From Cryptomeria japonica (taxonomy: Eukaryota; Streptophyta; Pinopsida; Cupressales; Cupressaceae), in the NCBI RefSeq assembly GCF_030272615.1, contig NC_081406.1:472120400-472184399 (forward strand): a DNA stretch of 64,000 nucleotides. The letters run 5' to 3'. The notes under the pieces are model-generated. The model was not told the DNA's origin. It saw only the letters and a program-made list of their open reading frames with translations, and did no database searches. How positions within the stretch are numbered: the first letter of the stretch is position 1; each line of letters begins with the position of its first letter. The position numbers were made by a program, and so were the translations under genes. This document shows positions 1-9,953 of the stretch, piece after piece.

Positions 1-643
1 AACTATCAAAAATGAGAGAAGAAACATTCATGTTCTTTTGGTACTTTGTGATTTCTAAACCATGTTTGAATCTTTCTTATCTTATGTGAAAGAATCTTAG
101 CGTGATGCCTTTAAGTACACAACCTTAGATACACAATTCAAAATTTTTGACATCATACCAATGGATAACAATTAGATCTAGGAATCATCAACCTTGAAAA
201 AAATATGAATTTAAACAACTAAAATTTGGACTATGCCCATTATCTAGGCTAAGGATAAAATCATATATGTGATTCTTATATGATAAAAAAAACTAGCACA
301 TATGAATTTTTAAATCTCACAAGATCAAACTGCAAAAGGTCAAAAGGTAGGAATCTTATTTCTAAGACTTTTGCTGTGGAAGTTAGGGTGGTTGTCAACT
401 ATGTTGCCTTTACTCAATGAAATTTGTAGCAATTTGTTGAATCTTTACACCTCAAATTAATCATTGATAGTGTTGAGTTGGTTGATGATAAGTGATAAAA
501 TGAGGGTAGAAACAAATACTAGCTCCCTCATCTTGTGTCTATGTCTATTTGGCTTATGGTACACTAGGGTATCCTAAAGAAAGACACATGTCAAGGTTCG
601 TATAAGAGCGTATGTGAGTTTAGTGTGTTTTCTATGTAGAATG
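1..643. other. Unassigned AT-rich sequence
   Basis: No open frame of note, no transposon ends and no recognisable protein similarity in either strand. It is probably the old flank into which the LINE tail next to it inserted. Confidence 0.5.
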
Positions 644-1072
644 TTTTTTTTTTTTTAAGATCAATTACCAAAATAAAATCAGAGTACCTTTACCTTGGAA
701 CATATTCTCATTCCTTCTCTTCCAAAGACACCAAATAATTTCAATAGATAATAAAATCCAAAAATAGTTAGACTTTTTAATCAGATTGCAGACATACCTA
801 ACAATAATTTCAAACCATGAGAAATTATCAACAATATTCCCGTCTAAAATGGTATAACGATTGACAATCATGAATTTTCCCCTGATTAATATCTTCTATG
901 GTTCATTCCCTTCTAAACCCTACCCTTGACAATCCATTTGATTTATAAGGCAATACCTTGTTGACTGAGTTCTTTGATCCCCAATCCACCTAAGTCCTTA
1001 CTCAAGAAACACCACTTCCATTTAACAACATGCATCCTTTTCTTACCTCTTCCATCTAACCAAAAAATTGCA
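644..1072 (-). pseudogene. LINE (L1-type) 3' fragment, end of the reverse transcriptase ORF
   Basis: Read on the minus strand, the part near 1060-930 gives FFWLDGRGKK, then VKWKWCF and SKDLGGLGIKEL. This is the pattern after the RT core of plant L1 elements (WGG..., VKW..., KDLGGLGI). Further on, 871-665 gives WCLWKRRNENMFQGK, matching the C-terminal region of plant LINE ORF2, usually I(L)WxIWKERNRRIFxGK. The fragment ends at a run of 13 T on the plus strand (644-656), which is a poly(A) tail on the coding strand. Frames are broken by several stops. The 5' side stops abruptly where the DRM-bearing repeat starts, so the LINE was cut by that insertion or rearrangement. The family-level call is fairly safe; the exact clade is inferred. 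Confidence 0.62.
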
Positions 1073-1919
1073 CTGACAAGAAGGCTGTGGGTCCGACGGT
1101 TTGGCCGTCGGTGCATGAAAGCATTGCATGAGTTCTACTTTTAAAAATTACATGAATTTTTTTTAATCTATTTGATCGAGTCTTATTTCAAAACAAGATT
1201 ATCAATGATGTTTCATTTCTCCAAGAATTGGATCTAGGATCTTTCCGTCAGATAATATGTAACATCCAATGAATAAATCTTTTCTTTACAAATGCTTATT
1301 TTATTTAATCATCTGAGCCTGAATTATAATTTATATATGTGTAGAAGTAGAAGATACAAGCTGAAGAGTCATGTGTAAGTAAATTTCATAAAAGAAAGGA
1401 AGCAGACATTGTCTTGAATGACATGGAAACAAGCTCATCAGTTGCCTAGAAGAGAGCAATTGGAAAAAAGCAGAGGAAAGTGTTAAAGGGTGATAAATAC
1501 ATAGAGAGTATGCAATACAAATAAACAATGTCTGGAGTATGTGATGTGGTCTCTAATTTATGTCTGGAGGGACTAACTGGTCTTGGAGTTTTTGGGAAAC
1601 CTATTGGGCCACGCTTGGAGGAAATCAATGTGTTCATGCAAGGGCCACCTTTTTTCTATTATAAGAATGATGCTTTTGCACTGAAGGATATTTGGAAGAC
1701 AATATCCAAAAATTTCTATAGTGTGGAACCAGAGTTGGTGGACTCGAAGTACTTTTCAACTTCCAAATGACCAAGAGGTTATGTACACAATCTCCCAATA
1801 GAAGGGCAATTTCAAGCATTACCTCTCCCTCCTTGACTATTCAAGAAGAACTTCCTCAGACAAAGGACTATTGGCCTCCATGGGATCAAAGAAAAAAATT
1901 GAATTGCATAGACTCTAGA
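1073..1919 (+). repeat. Left arm of a large inverted repeat carrying a DRM gene fragment
   Basis: This stretch matches, in inverted orientation, 10433-11285. Shared blocks include the sequence around 1112-1155 (43 bases, apparently identical) and the whole DRM-like exon region. Differences are largely C/T and G/A type. At the outer edge (1093-1111) the left copy keeps CCGACGG-TTTGG-CCGTCGG, where the right copy has TTGATGG and CTATCAG, as expected from CpG decay. The homology ends at 1919 on the inner side. Confidence 0.8.
1335..1919 (+). pseudogene. DRM-type de novo DNA methyltransferase fragment (left copy)
   Basis: Plus-strand reading gives QGPPFFYYKNDAF, DIWKTISKNFY, EPELVDSKYFS, RLCTQSPNRRAISS, then LTIQEELPQTKDYWPPWDQR and KLNC. 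This follows the N-terminal part of the DRM methyltransferase domain (GPPFFYYEN, VW.TIS, EFVDSKYFC, RGYIHNLPI, WWP.WD.RTKLNC). In plants DRM enzymes establish RNA-directed cytosine methylation. The upstream part (about 1335-1530) holds a lysine-rich linker preceded by an intron-acceptor-like TGTAG. Stops in the linker (around 1448 and 1524), a stop at 1768-1770 and frame changes make it a pseudogene. The catalytic motifs of DRM (for example the PC motif) are absent. It is likely a transposon-captured or duplicated fragment, since a second copy lies at 10313-10997 on the other strand. Confidence 0.82.
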
Positions 1920-3112
1920 CAATGTGGTAGGTTGATTCAGAGGGAAGATGTCCAAGATTTGAATATAGAAATGCTGGAGTTTTTTATTAGATTTTTTGAA
2001 GCCGTCTTGAACTAGAGTTGCCATTGCTACATTTGAACTCTTTTAACACTTCAAACTTTGCCTTACATGATTTACCTGCTTACTCCTCTATAGAGGATGC
2101 CAATCTCAATCCCTTAATGCCATTATCTTCTCTTTAGTGTTGCTAACTAGAAGACTGCCATAGACTGAATGAGAGAAGGAGGACAAGTGCAAGTGATATA
2201 AATACACAATCATTCATATTATTGAAGACCAAACTGGTCGGTCATAATTTTAGGCAATATTAGGTTGGTCCTAATTGAATCTGACATATTGTTTTCTGAA
2301 ATTTCAGTAATAGTGTAATAGTTTACATCATGTTTTATTGCAAAACTCTTTTTCCATTACTTTCTACCCTTGTTCGACACTATTCAAAAGAACTTTAGCT
2401 AGCAAATATCAATCTTGGTTGTGGCATACCTGTAGAAGTGATCAAATAATTGAAGGTAGGGTAAAATGCTCCAAAATTGAAGAGATTTTTCTTTTCTATA
2501 TTTTTGAAGCATGTCAAATTACTTCCTAAGGAAAATGGTTTACCAAAGCTCAGGTTGCCAACAACTCTCCACATTTTCTACAACTTGCAATTGTTGCTTC
2601 TCAAGGAGAGGCAAATGATCTAGGAGGATCTAACACTTTGATGGATTTGAATGAAATGGTAGTACTTCATTACATATATTTCTTCACCACTACCTTTAAC
2701 ACATTGCCTAAAACATGTGTTCACATTGCAGCACTCTTAACTCCTTTTCGTTTTGAGCTCGCAACTTTGATAATGACAATGCTATTTTCGTTTACAAATT
2801 TTAAAGAAAACAATAAGACATGGGACATGAATGGACAAAAAGTGAGTGGTTGTGGGTCTTGTAACTTCCATGAAACTCATCTTTACTCTTGTATAATAAT
2901 GTAATACAGTTGTTCCTATACAGAAGAATATAAGACTATGAAAGATAAACACCTGACATATACTTTTGCATAAACAATCTTGCAACCTACAGTTTTAGCA
3001 CAATGTCTTATCATTCTTGAATCTCTCTTATTGTGTGACACTGATATGTGCTCTCTAATACATTTGTATTCATTTTTCATGTGTTTTCTCTGCTCACACA
3101 TGAGCCCTAGAT
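1920..3112. other. Unassigned sequence between DRM fragment and copia C1
   Basis: The sequence directly after the DRM homology (1932-1965) recurs exactly, in direct orientation, at 9964-9997. Frame 3 stays open over about 2528-2660 but I recognise no family. The last five bases (3108-3112, TAGAT) are the target-site duplication of the adjacent copia element. Confidence 0.45.
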
Positions 3113-3430
3113 TGTTAGAGTAAAGTAATTAATTAACTTTGCTCTCCTCTTAAGATTTCTCTTTATGCATACATTAGTCATTTAATAATTAATATTTAAT
3201 TATTAAATGCTCACACCTTAGGGTTAGGTTTTCCTTTTGGTGTTGATCTCCTTTATAAGGATTGATCTCTTGTATTATTCATATTCTTGATTCATTTTTC
3301 TCTGATAATACATCTTTTCTCTTTGTCAGAGCCAAAACCCTTGTATTCGTTCTCTCTCTTTCTCTGTGACAGGTTTCTTGCATGCAGGTTTCTTTTGGGT
3401 TCTGTGGATTTGTATTTCTCAAATCCTACA
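3113..3430 (+). repeat. C1 5' LTR
   Basis: 318 bp, TG...CA ends. It contains a TATA-like TTTATAAGG at about 3252-3260 that would place transcription start in the middle of the LTR. It appears identical to 8627-8944. Confidence 0.96.
3251..3260 (+). promoter_or_regulatory. TATA-like box in C1 5' LTR
   Basis: CTTTATAAGG in the LTR, at the distance expected for the U3/R promoter; the same site occurs in the 3' LTR (about 8765-8774). Function is inferred from position. Confidence 0.55.
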
Positions 3431-3448
3431 TGGTATCAGAGCTGGATC
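3431..3448 (+). other. C1 primer-binding site (initiator tRNA-Met)
   Basis: TGGTATCAGAGCTGGATC follows the 5' LTR directly. TGGTATCAGAGC is the standard copia priming site complementary to the 3' end of initiator methionine tRNA. Confidence 0.93.
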
Positions 3449-3775
3449 TGCTGCAGCTTGTTCAGAATTTTGAAAGATTTTGAGATCCAGGTTTTGGTTG
3501 CATCAGATCTGTGTTTGTCTTCTGTTTTTTTATTTTGGAATAGGGGGTATTTTTTTTTCGGTGCACTTTGAGCCCAAACGGACCTCACCGTTGATCTCGT
3601 AGCGCCCAAAAACCCCTATTTCCATATAAAATTCATTTGATTTGGACACAGTTGCACCAGGAGGCAAATTTTTTTTGGCCCCAAGGCCGTACGGCCCTAG
3701 GGCACGAAAACCGAGGTGGATTTTCAAAAAAAATCAAAAAAACAATTAAAAAACGCAATTTTTTTGTTTGAAAAA

Positions 3776-4012
3776 AGCGCAGCCAGTTTTATTAAAAAGG
3801 GCGCAGCCCTTTGGAGTCCAGCGCCGCCGGTGCGCAGCCCGGCGGCCACCGCCGCCGGCGGTAACCCCCGCCGCGCCGCCTGCGCGCCGCCAGCCGCCTG
3901 CCACCAGCTTGCCCGCGGCCCGCGCCCAGCCAGTGCGCCGCCCACCACCACAGCGCCGCCCCCGCGCCGCCGCCCCCTGCGCCAGCCCCTGGTCGCCCAG
4001 AGGACCAGGGGC
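3776..4012 (+). other. GC-rich block in the C1 leader
   Basis: Between the primer-binding site and gag lies a block of repeated GCCGCC/GCGCCG/CGCCGC runs, far richer in GC than anything else in the window. Open frames on both strands here encode only Pro/Ala/Arg/Gly-rich strings and are best read as by-products of composition. The block may fold strongly in the genomic RNA (packaging or translation control), which is inference. Confidence 0.7.
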
Positions 4013-4376
4013 TTATTTTTTTTAAGCCCTTGAGGGCTTAAAGGGCCTATTTGGGCTTTTTTGGAGCAGTTTTACTAAATCGGGTATAACTCGGGCATTT
4101 TAGCTCGGATTTTCGAATGAAAATAGGCGTTGGAAAGCTGGTTCCGAGCCCGATCTAAAAGATGCAGATCTTTTTTTCTGATTTTTCCGTTTTGTAGTGT
4201 TTTTTGCCAGTCGAAGTCAGAACAAGTTTTTTGCACTCCAGGAGCCATATCTTTTGCATACGGACTCCGTTTTTCGAAAGCGAATAGGCGTCGGAACGGT
4301 GGTTCTGTGCTCTTTTCAGATCTATAGTCTATTTCATCAAAAAAATATTCAGAGCAGTTGAGGCACAGTTTACAGG

Positions 4377-5390
4377 ATGGCAGACAAACCTATTGAATCT
4401 CTCACACCGCATAATTACCACACTTGGAAGGGTCGCATGATGACTCTTCTCCAGTCAAAAGGGTTATGGTCCTGTTTGGATGAGGTTCAGCCTCAGTTGA
4501 CACGTCCTTTTGAGATTATGCAGCACAGGAACAATATGGATCAGGCTATGGCATTGATGGCTTTACACATTTCCGACAGTCTCCAGTTTCATCTTGAGGG
4601 TTGTATCACTCCTCGAGCCATTTGGACCAAGTTTGAGGGACTTTTTGGTACTGTCAATGAGTTCAGAGCTTTGCAGCTTGAGGCAGAGTTAACTTCCTTG
4701 GTACCTGATTCATTTCCTTCTATTGAGGACTTTCTGATGAAGTTCAAACAACAAAGATCTATCTTGCAGGGTTGTGGTAAGACTAAGACTGATACAGAGT
4801 GCATTTTCCTGATTCTCTCCAAGCTTCGGGGTCCATTTCAGATCTTCTCTTCGACCTTCTATTCCACCATGGATGCCTTGGGTGCTCGACATGTCATGCC
4901 TTCTTTTGAGGTCTTTTGTGATCGTCTGACTCGTGAGCAAGCTAAGCTTAAGCAGTTGGATTCACTTTCAGGTTCACAGAACCAAGCATTGGTAGCCCAG
5001 TCCTCCAAAGGAAAACAGAAGCAGAAACCGAAGCCTAAGAAAGATTCAGAGGCTAGTGAGAATCCCTCCAAGCCACCACCTAAGTCTGATTCAAAAACAC
5101 AATTCAATTCTAAACAGGGCAAATCTTCAAAGTCTGGTGAGTCTTCCTCCAAGACTAAGAAGAAATCAGGTGATCCTTGCAGTTTTTGTGGCAAGGAAGG
5201 ACATCCCGTTTCCAGGTGTTGGAAACGTTTAGAGGCTTTGGAGGAAGCCATGCAACAGCATAATATCAGTGCAACACAGCCTCCTTCACAGCCCACAGGG
5301 AAAGGTCATGCTCTTTCTGCACGAGCATTGTCCTCAGCGTCCACTTGGATTCTAGATTTTGGTGCCTCTCACCATATGACACACACATAG
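4377..5390 (+). CDS. gag: C1 gag polyprotein with start of protease
   Basis: Starts at ATG 4377 after a leader without a longer upstream frame. The N-terminal two thirds match the copia gag domain (MADKPIESLTPHNYHTWKGR; ...LPSxxxxF... pattern near IEDFLMKFKQQRSIL). A Lys/Ser-rich linker is followed by a CCHC zinc knuckle (C268-x2-C-x4-H-x4-C, CSFCGKEGHPVSRC) that binds RNA. The last residues are the start of the aspartic protease, WILDFGASHHMT. The family motif is WILDSGASHHMT, so the catalytic D-S-G triad reads D-F-G here (a C to T change in TCT would do it). The frame ends at TAG 5388-5390; the pol frame continues in the same phase, so this is one gag-pol ORF split by a point stop. Confidence 0.93.
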   Translation: MADKPIESLTPHNYHTWKGRMMTLLQSKGLWSCLDEVQPQLTRPFEIMQHRNNMDQAMALMALHISDSLQFHLEGCITPRAIWTKFEGLFGTVNEFRALQLEAELTSLVPDSFPSIEDFLMKFKQQRSILQGCGKTKTDTECIFLILSKLRGPFQIFSSTFYSTMDALGARHVMPSFEVFCDRLTREQAKLKQLDSLSGSQNQALVAQSSKGKQKQKPKPKKDSEASENPSKPPPKSDSKTQFNSKQGKSSKSGESSSKTKKKSGDPCSFCGKEGHPVSRCWKRLEALEEAMQQHNISATQPPSQPTGKGHALSARALSSASTWILDFGASHHMTHT

Positions 5391-8300
5391 GATTTGGTCA
5401 CCGCTCTTGCTCCTACAGGCACTCGACATATTGCAGTTGGTGACTCAGCACAACTTTCCGTTCAGGGTTCTGGTACTGTTTCATTGGATGGTGGTTGTCT
5501 TCAGGATGTGCTTTTGGTTCCTGACATTTCGACAAACCTTCTATCTGTTTATCAGATTTGCCACTCTGGCTCTGGTAAGACAGTTGAGTTCTCTCCACAT
5601 GATGTGGTTATTCGAGATCTTCATGATCCTGACTTGGTTGTGGCTACTGGGAGTGTGGATTCTGCATCTCACTTATATAGTTTTGATGGTTTTGAGAGTT
5701 CAGACACTATTGGTTCCTCTCTTATAGCACATGCAGATTCAGTGAGCAGGCTTTGGCATGAGCGTTTTGGTCATGTCAATTATAGATATCTACAGCAGAT
5801 GAGTACACAGGCACTTGTGATTGGGCTTCCACAGATTTCTTGTACAGATGGTGTATGTCATGGTTGTGTCCTTGGCAAACATCATCGAGATCCTTTTCCT
5901 AAGGGTCGAGCCTCTCGTGCTAGGGCAGCCCTAGAGTTGGTACACAGTGATCTTATGTCCTTTCCGACTCCTTCTTTTTCAGGGGCCCATTATGTACTCA
6001 CTTTTATTGATGACTTCTCCAGACGTACATGGGTGTACTTTCTTAAGTACAAGTCTGATGTCTTTGACTCTTTCAGGAAGTTTAAGACATTTGTGGAGAA
6101 GCAATCTGGACTTTCTATTAGGAGGATACGCACAGATAATGGGGGGGAGTATGTAAATCAGGCTTTCAGATATTTTTGCACCGAGCATGGTTTACAGCAT
6201 CAGTTTACAGTTCCTTATACCCCTCAACAGAATGGTGTTGCTGAGAGAAAGAACAGAACCTTACGGGAGATGGCAAATTGTATGATACAGTCTCGAGCTA
6301 TGAGTTCTTCATTTTGGGCTGAGGCAGTCAATTGTGCCAATTATATTCAGAACCGGATGCCCCATAAGGCATTACGACATATAACTCCTGAGGAGGCTTG
6401 GACCCATGTCAAGCCTGATGTTTCTACATTCCGAGTTTTTGGTAGTGAGGCTTGGGCATTTATTCCTGATGCTCAGTGGATAGCCATGGAGAGGAAGAGC
6501 CGACCACTCATATTTGTTGGCTACTGTGAGGATGTTAAGGCATACAGGTTGTTTGATCCTGATTCTAGAGAGGTCTTGTTTCGGCGGGATGTCCAGTTTG
6601 ATGAGTGCTATCCTCAGATGGATTCTCCATCACCAGCTTCTCCCTCATTGCCTACTCCTTCCTCTTCATCTCTTGAGGATTACTTATCTCTTGAGGATGA
6701 TGTAGATCATGATCCACCATCTCCACCACCACCAGTTGCTCCGTCTTTGCCGAAGTGGGCCCGTGATACTGTTGAAGCAGCTGGTTCTTTGGCAGGTGAT
6801 CCTTCAGATACTCGTCGCACTCGTGCTCAGACATCTGGTTCTAGTCTTTTGAGTCATACCCTTTCAGATGATCCTCAAAAGTTTTCAGAGGCGACAGGAC
6901 ACCTAGAGTGGGATAGGGCCATGGATGAGGAGTATTCTTCTTTGATGAAGAATCATACTTGGGATCTTTGTCCTCTTCCTAAGGGAAGAAAGTTGGTTCG
7001 GTGCAAGTGGGTGTATCGTACCAAGTATGCTGCAGATGGTTCTATTGATAAGTATAAGGCCCGTCTTGTTGCGAAGGGGTTTTCTCAGGTAGAGGGTATT
7101 GACTACTCTGAGACCTTTGCTCCTGTCGCCAAGATGAATTCTATACGCCTGGTACTTTCACTTGCAGCTTCACAGGGATGGACAGTGTTTCAGATGGATG
7201 TGAAGAGTGCCTTCTTGCATGGAGACCTACATGAGGAGATCTATATGGAGCAGCCTCAGGGTTTTGTGCAGGACACTTCTTTGGTTTGCAGACTTCGACG
7301 TTCATTATATGGTCTCAAACAAGCCCCCAGGGCTTGGTATGAGAAGATGGACTCCTTCTTGCTTTCCTCGCACTTCACACGCTGTCATTCTGATCACACA
7401 GTCTATATTCAGCGTCAGGAGGGTGATCTTTTGATTCTAGTGCTATATGTAGATGATCTCATCATTACAGGTAGCTCATCCTCCATGATTCAGAGTGTTC
7501 AGAGAGCTTTGATGGAGCAGTTTGAGATGACCGATCTTGGTCCCTTGCACTTCTTTCTGGGTCTACAGGTTATTCAGTCTTCGGATGGGATTTCCATTTT
7601 TCAGGAGAAGTATGCTCTTGATATGCTTCAGCGATTTGGCATGCTTGATTGCAAGTCTGCCCCCACTCCATTTCAGTCAGGTGTTGTTTTGTCTTCCACT
7701 TGCTCTACTCCTTCAGTAGACCCCACTTTATACAGGCAGTTGGTTGGCAGTCTGTTGTACCTGACACATTCTCGTCCTGATCTTTCCTTTGCGGTTGGCC
7801 TTGTCTCTCGGTTCTCCCATGATCCTCATGAGAGCCATTGGCAAGCAGCCAAACGTATTTTGAGATATATTCGGGGCACCACACATTATGGCATTCACTA
7901 CTCTTCAGGATCCCCTCATATCATTGGCTTCACTGACTCCGATTGGGCTGGTGATGTCAATGATCGGAAGTCTACTTCTGGCTTCGTTTTTTGCCTTGGT
8001 TCTGGTCCTATCACATGGTCTTGCAAGAAGCAATCTGCTATTGCATTATCATCTACAGAGGCTGAGTACCGAGCAGCAGTGTTAGCCAGTCAGGAGGTTT
8101 TATGGCTTCGGCAGTCGATGATAGAGTTTGGGTTTCCTCCAGATTGTCCCACTATTCTTTGGTGTGACAACCAGAGTGCCATTCACATTTCACACAACCC
8201 AGTGGAGCATCAGCGGACAAAGCACATTGAAATCCACATGCACTTCATCAGACAGTTGATTCAGGATGGTTCTCTCATCTTGGAGTATATTCCTACAGAG

Positions 8301-8405
8301 GAGCAGGTTGCTGACATCTTCACTAAACCTTTGGCATCTCCGCGCTATCTTCAGTTGCGCTCAATGCTTGGGGTGAAGGAAGTTGTCCTTGGGGGGTCTC
8401 AGTGA
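5391..8405 (+). CDS. pol: C1 pol: protease remainder, integrase, reverse transcriptase, RNase H
   Basis: In phase with gag but separated from it by one TAG. Taking 5394 as residue 1: rest of protease and GAG-pre-integrase to ~115; integrase HHCC zinc region from LWHERFGH (~119) to CHGC; integrase core with D in VHSDL (~184), D in TDNGGEY (~247) and E in VAERKNR (~283); RT from WVYRTKYAADG (~538) with the YVDD active site at ~685; RNase H with FTDSDWAG (~845), STEAEYR (~886) and CDNQSA (~924). Length and order are typical of copia. Stop TGA 8403-8405. No other break is visible, so integrase and RT look functional apart from needing readthrough or help in trans. Confidence 0.95.
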   Translation, partial: DLVTALAPTGTRHIAVGDSAQLSVQGSGTVSLDGGCLQDVLLVPDISTNLLSVYQICHSGSGKTVEFSPHDVVIRDLHDPDLVVATGSVDSASHLYSFDGFESSDTIGSSLIAHADSVSRLWHERFGHVNYRYLQQMSTQALVIGLPQISCTDGVCHGCVLGKHHRDPFPKGRASRARAALELVHSDLMSFPTPSFSGAHYVLTFIDDFSRRTWVYFLKYKSDVFDSFRKFKTFVEKQSGLSIRRIRTDNGGEYVNQAFRYFCTEHGLQHQFTVPYTPQQNGVAERKNRTLREMANCMIQSRAMSSSFWAEAVNCANYIQNRMPHKALRHITPEEAWTHVKPDVSTFRVFGSEAWAFIPDAQWIAMERKSRPLIFVGYCEDVKAYRLFDPDSREVLFRRDVQFDECYPQMDSPSPASPSLPTPSSSSLEDYLSLEDDVDHDPPSPPPPVAPSLPKWARDTVEAAGSLAGDPSDTRRTRAQTSGSSLLSHTLSDDPQKFSEATGHLEWDRAMDEEYSSLMKNHTWDLCPLPKGRKLVRCKWVYRTKYAADGSIDKYKARLVAKGFSQVEGIDYSETFAPVAKMNSIRLVLSLAASQGWTVFQMDVKSAFLHGDLHEEIYMEQPQGFVQDTSLVCRLRRSLYGLKQAPRAWYEKMDSFLLSSHFTRCHSDHTVYIQRQEGDLLILVLYVDDLIITGSSSSMIQSVQRALMEQFEMTDLGPLHFFLGLQVIQSSDGISIFQEKYALDMLQRFGMLDCKSAPTPFQSGVVLSSTCSTPSVDPTLYRQLVGSLLYLTHSRPDLSFAVGLVSRFSHDPHESHWQAAKRILRYIRGTTHYGIHYSSGSPHIIGFTDSDWAGDVNDRKSTSGFVFCLGSGPITWSCKKQSAIALSSTEAEYRAAVLASQEVLWLRQSMIEFGFPPDCPTILWCDNQSAIHISHNPVEHQRTKHIEIHMHFIRQLIQDGSLILEYIPTEEQVADIFTKPLASPRYLQLRSMLGVKEVVLGGSQ

Positions 8406-8617
8406 GGCCTTCCTTCCTTCATGTTTTCTTTTCAGCATGATTCTTTATCTCTTTTTGGAGAGGAGTTTTTTCCCACTGGGTTTTCTCCTTTACTCCACTT
8501 TATAGAGATTTTCTTGTATTTGGGTACCTCATCAGGCCTTGTTGCCGGGACCCTCTTTTGCATTGTAGTTCCTTTGCTTTCTTCTGCATTGTTTGTAGCT
8601 GCATTGTAGCTCATCTT

Positions 8618-8626
8618 AAGGGGGGG
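8618..8626 (+). other. C1 polypurine tract
   Basis: AAGGGGGGG immediately upstream of the 3' LTR, the plus-strand primer site for reverse transcription. Confidence 0.9.
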
Positions 8627-8944
8627 TGTTAGAGTAAAGTAATTAATTAACTTTGCTCTCCTCTTAAGATTTCTCTTTATGCATACATTAGTCATTTAAT
8701 AATTAATATTTAATTATTAAATGCTCACACCTTAGGGTTAGGTTTTCCTTTTGGTGTTGATCTCCTTTATAAGGATTGATCTCTTGTATTATTCATATTC
8801 TTGATTCATTTTTCTCTGATAATACATCTTTTCTCTTTGTCAGAGCCAAAACCCTTGTATTCGTTCTCTCTCTTTCTCTGTGACAGGTTTCTTGCATGCA
8901 GGTTTCTTTTGGGTTCTGTGGATTTGTATTTCTCAAATCCTACA
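8627..8944 (+). repeat. C1 3' LTR
   Basis: 318 bp, apparently identical to the 5' LTR and followed by the target duplication TAGAT (8945-8949). Confidence 0.96.
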
Positions 8945-9068
8945 TAGATCACTAACATAGGGTTAACCATTATGTTCTACAACAGGTTTCTATTTCAGAA
9001 CTTCAAATAAACATCACTCAGAGTGATTCCAACCTATTATAGCCAAGTACCATTTTCAGACCTTGGTT

Positions 9069-9953
9069 TGTTGAAATAGTATCTAGCTTAGATACCTATT
9101 GTATGCACTTGTATTATCCTCTATTTAAATATGCCAGTGGGATAGACCCAAAATGTAACATGGAAGTCATCTTAAATTGGGCTAGACCCAAATGTAGCAT
9201 GTTAAAGGAATTCAATATGTCATTAGGTTGGGCCCAAATGTAACGTGCTAAAGGAAATCAAACAACTATTGGGCTAGACCCAATATCCAACATGGGAATA
9301 TATAATAATAATTTATTATTATTTGCAAGCTGACTTGAGGGTGATTAGCACCTAAGGTTGGTATATAATGCTCCTAGATGAATTCATTTGGATACACAAA
9401 ACAATTCATATTTCTTCTATATGTTTTGCTAGTAGCGATTCTCTCTAATGTGAACTTGTGCAAGGAGATTATGCAAGGTTGAAGATAGCGAAGTTGTCAA
9501 AGTATCTTGTGCAAATCAGATCTAGACTTTTGTTTCTCCGCTTTATCATTTGTTGTTAAAGGGTTGCATTCAACACTGGTTTCTTGAACTAAAATTTGAG
9601 ATAAGTCTTGTAAACTATCTACATTTGAGATAATACATAGCACATTTAAAGGTTGGGTTTTTCACCTCCAGGAGGGAGGTTTTCCCAAGGCAGTGGTGTC
9701 TTGTGTCTTGTTTTTTATTGTTGCTACTGTTCTTGTGTCTTATGTTTTATTGCTATTACTATTTATACATAGTCTGATTATAATCAAATTGGTTACACTA
9801 ACATCTAATTGCTTAAAATTAACATTATAATCAAATTGGTGGAGGAGAGGTTGTTTTGCATCGACTTGGGATACATTTAAGTTGTGTTGTATCTGTGGAA
9901 ATATATGAAAAGAACAGGCTTGCCCTTAATAGTTGGTGGACAAAAACCCAACA
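9069..9953 (+). repeat. LTR-like remnant with degenerate internal repeats
   Basis: Starts TGTTGAAATAG and ends AAAACCCAACA, so the ends form TGTTG...CAACA. It contains a TATATAATG box near 9362 and a hairpin-prone CACCTCCAGGAGGGAGG near 9667. At 9131-9300 a unit like GGGCTAGACCCAAATGTAAC occurs about four times. No matching target duplication is visible and no partner LTR is in the window, so this is a tentative call. Confidence 0.35.

Larger units (their letters stand above)
3113..8944 (+). mobile_element. Complete Ty1/copia LTR retrotransposon C1
   Basis: A 5832-bp element bounded by two 318-bp LTRs (3113-3430 and 8627-8944) in which I find no difference by eye. Both LTRs start TGTTAGAG and end CCTACA. 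The 5-bp target duplication TAGAT lies at 3108-3112 and 8945-8949. It has a primer-binding site complementary to initiator tRNA-Met, a gag-pol frame with copia domain order (gag, protease, integrase, RT, RNase H) and a polypurine tract. It is the youngest insertion in the window by LTR identity. The reading frame is interrupted once, by a TAG at 5388-5390, and the protease active site is altered, so this copy is probably not autonomous. Confidence 0.97.

Noticed and set aside
3716-4033. GC-rich ORFs in the C1 leader (both strands)
   Set aside because: Only Ala/Pro/Arg/Gly-rich translation by-products; frames open on both strands because of composition; no start context or homology.
4859-5296. 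145-codon antisense ORF over C1 gag
   Set aside because: A mirror of the gag coding frame; no independent features.
5388-5390. TAG as a programmed gag/pol readthrough stop
   Set aside because: It sits inside the protease, just after the active site, not at a gag-pol border, and the following bases do not match common readthrough contexts. A point mutation is simpler.
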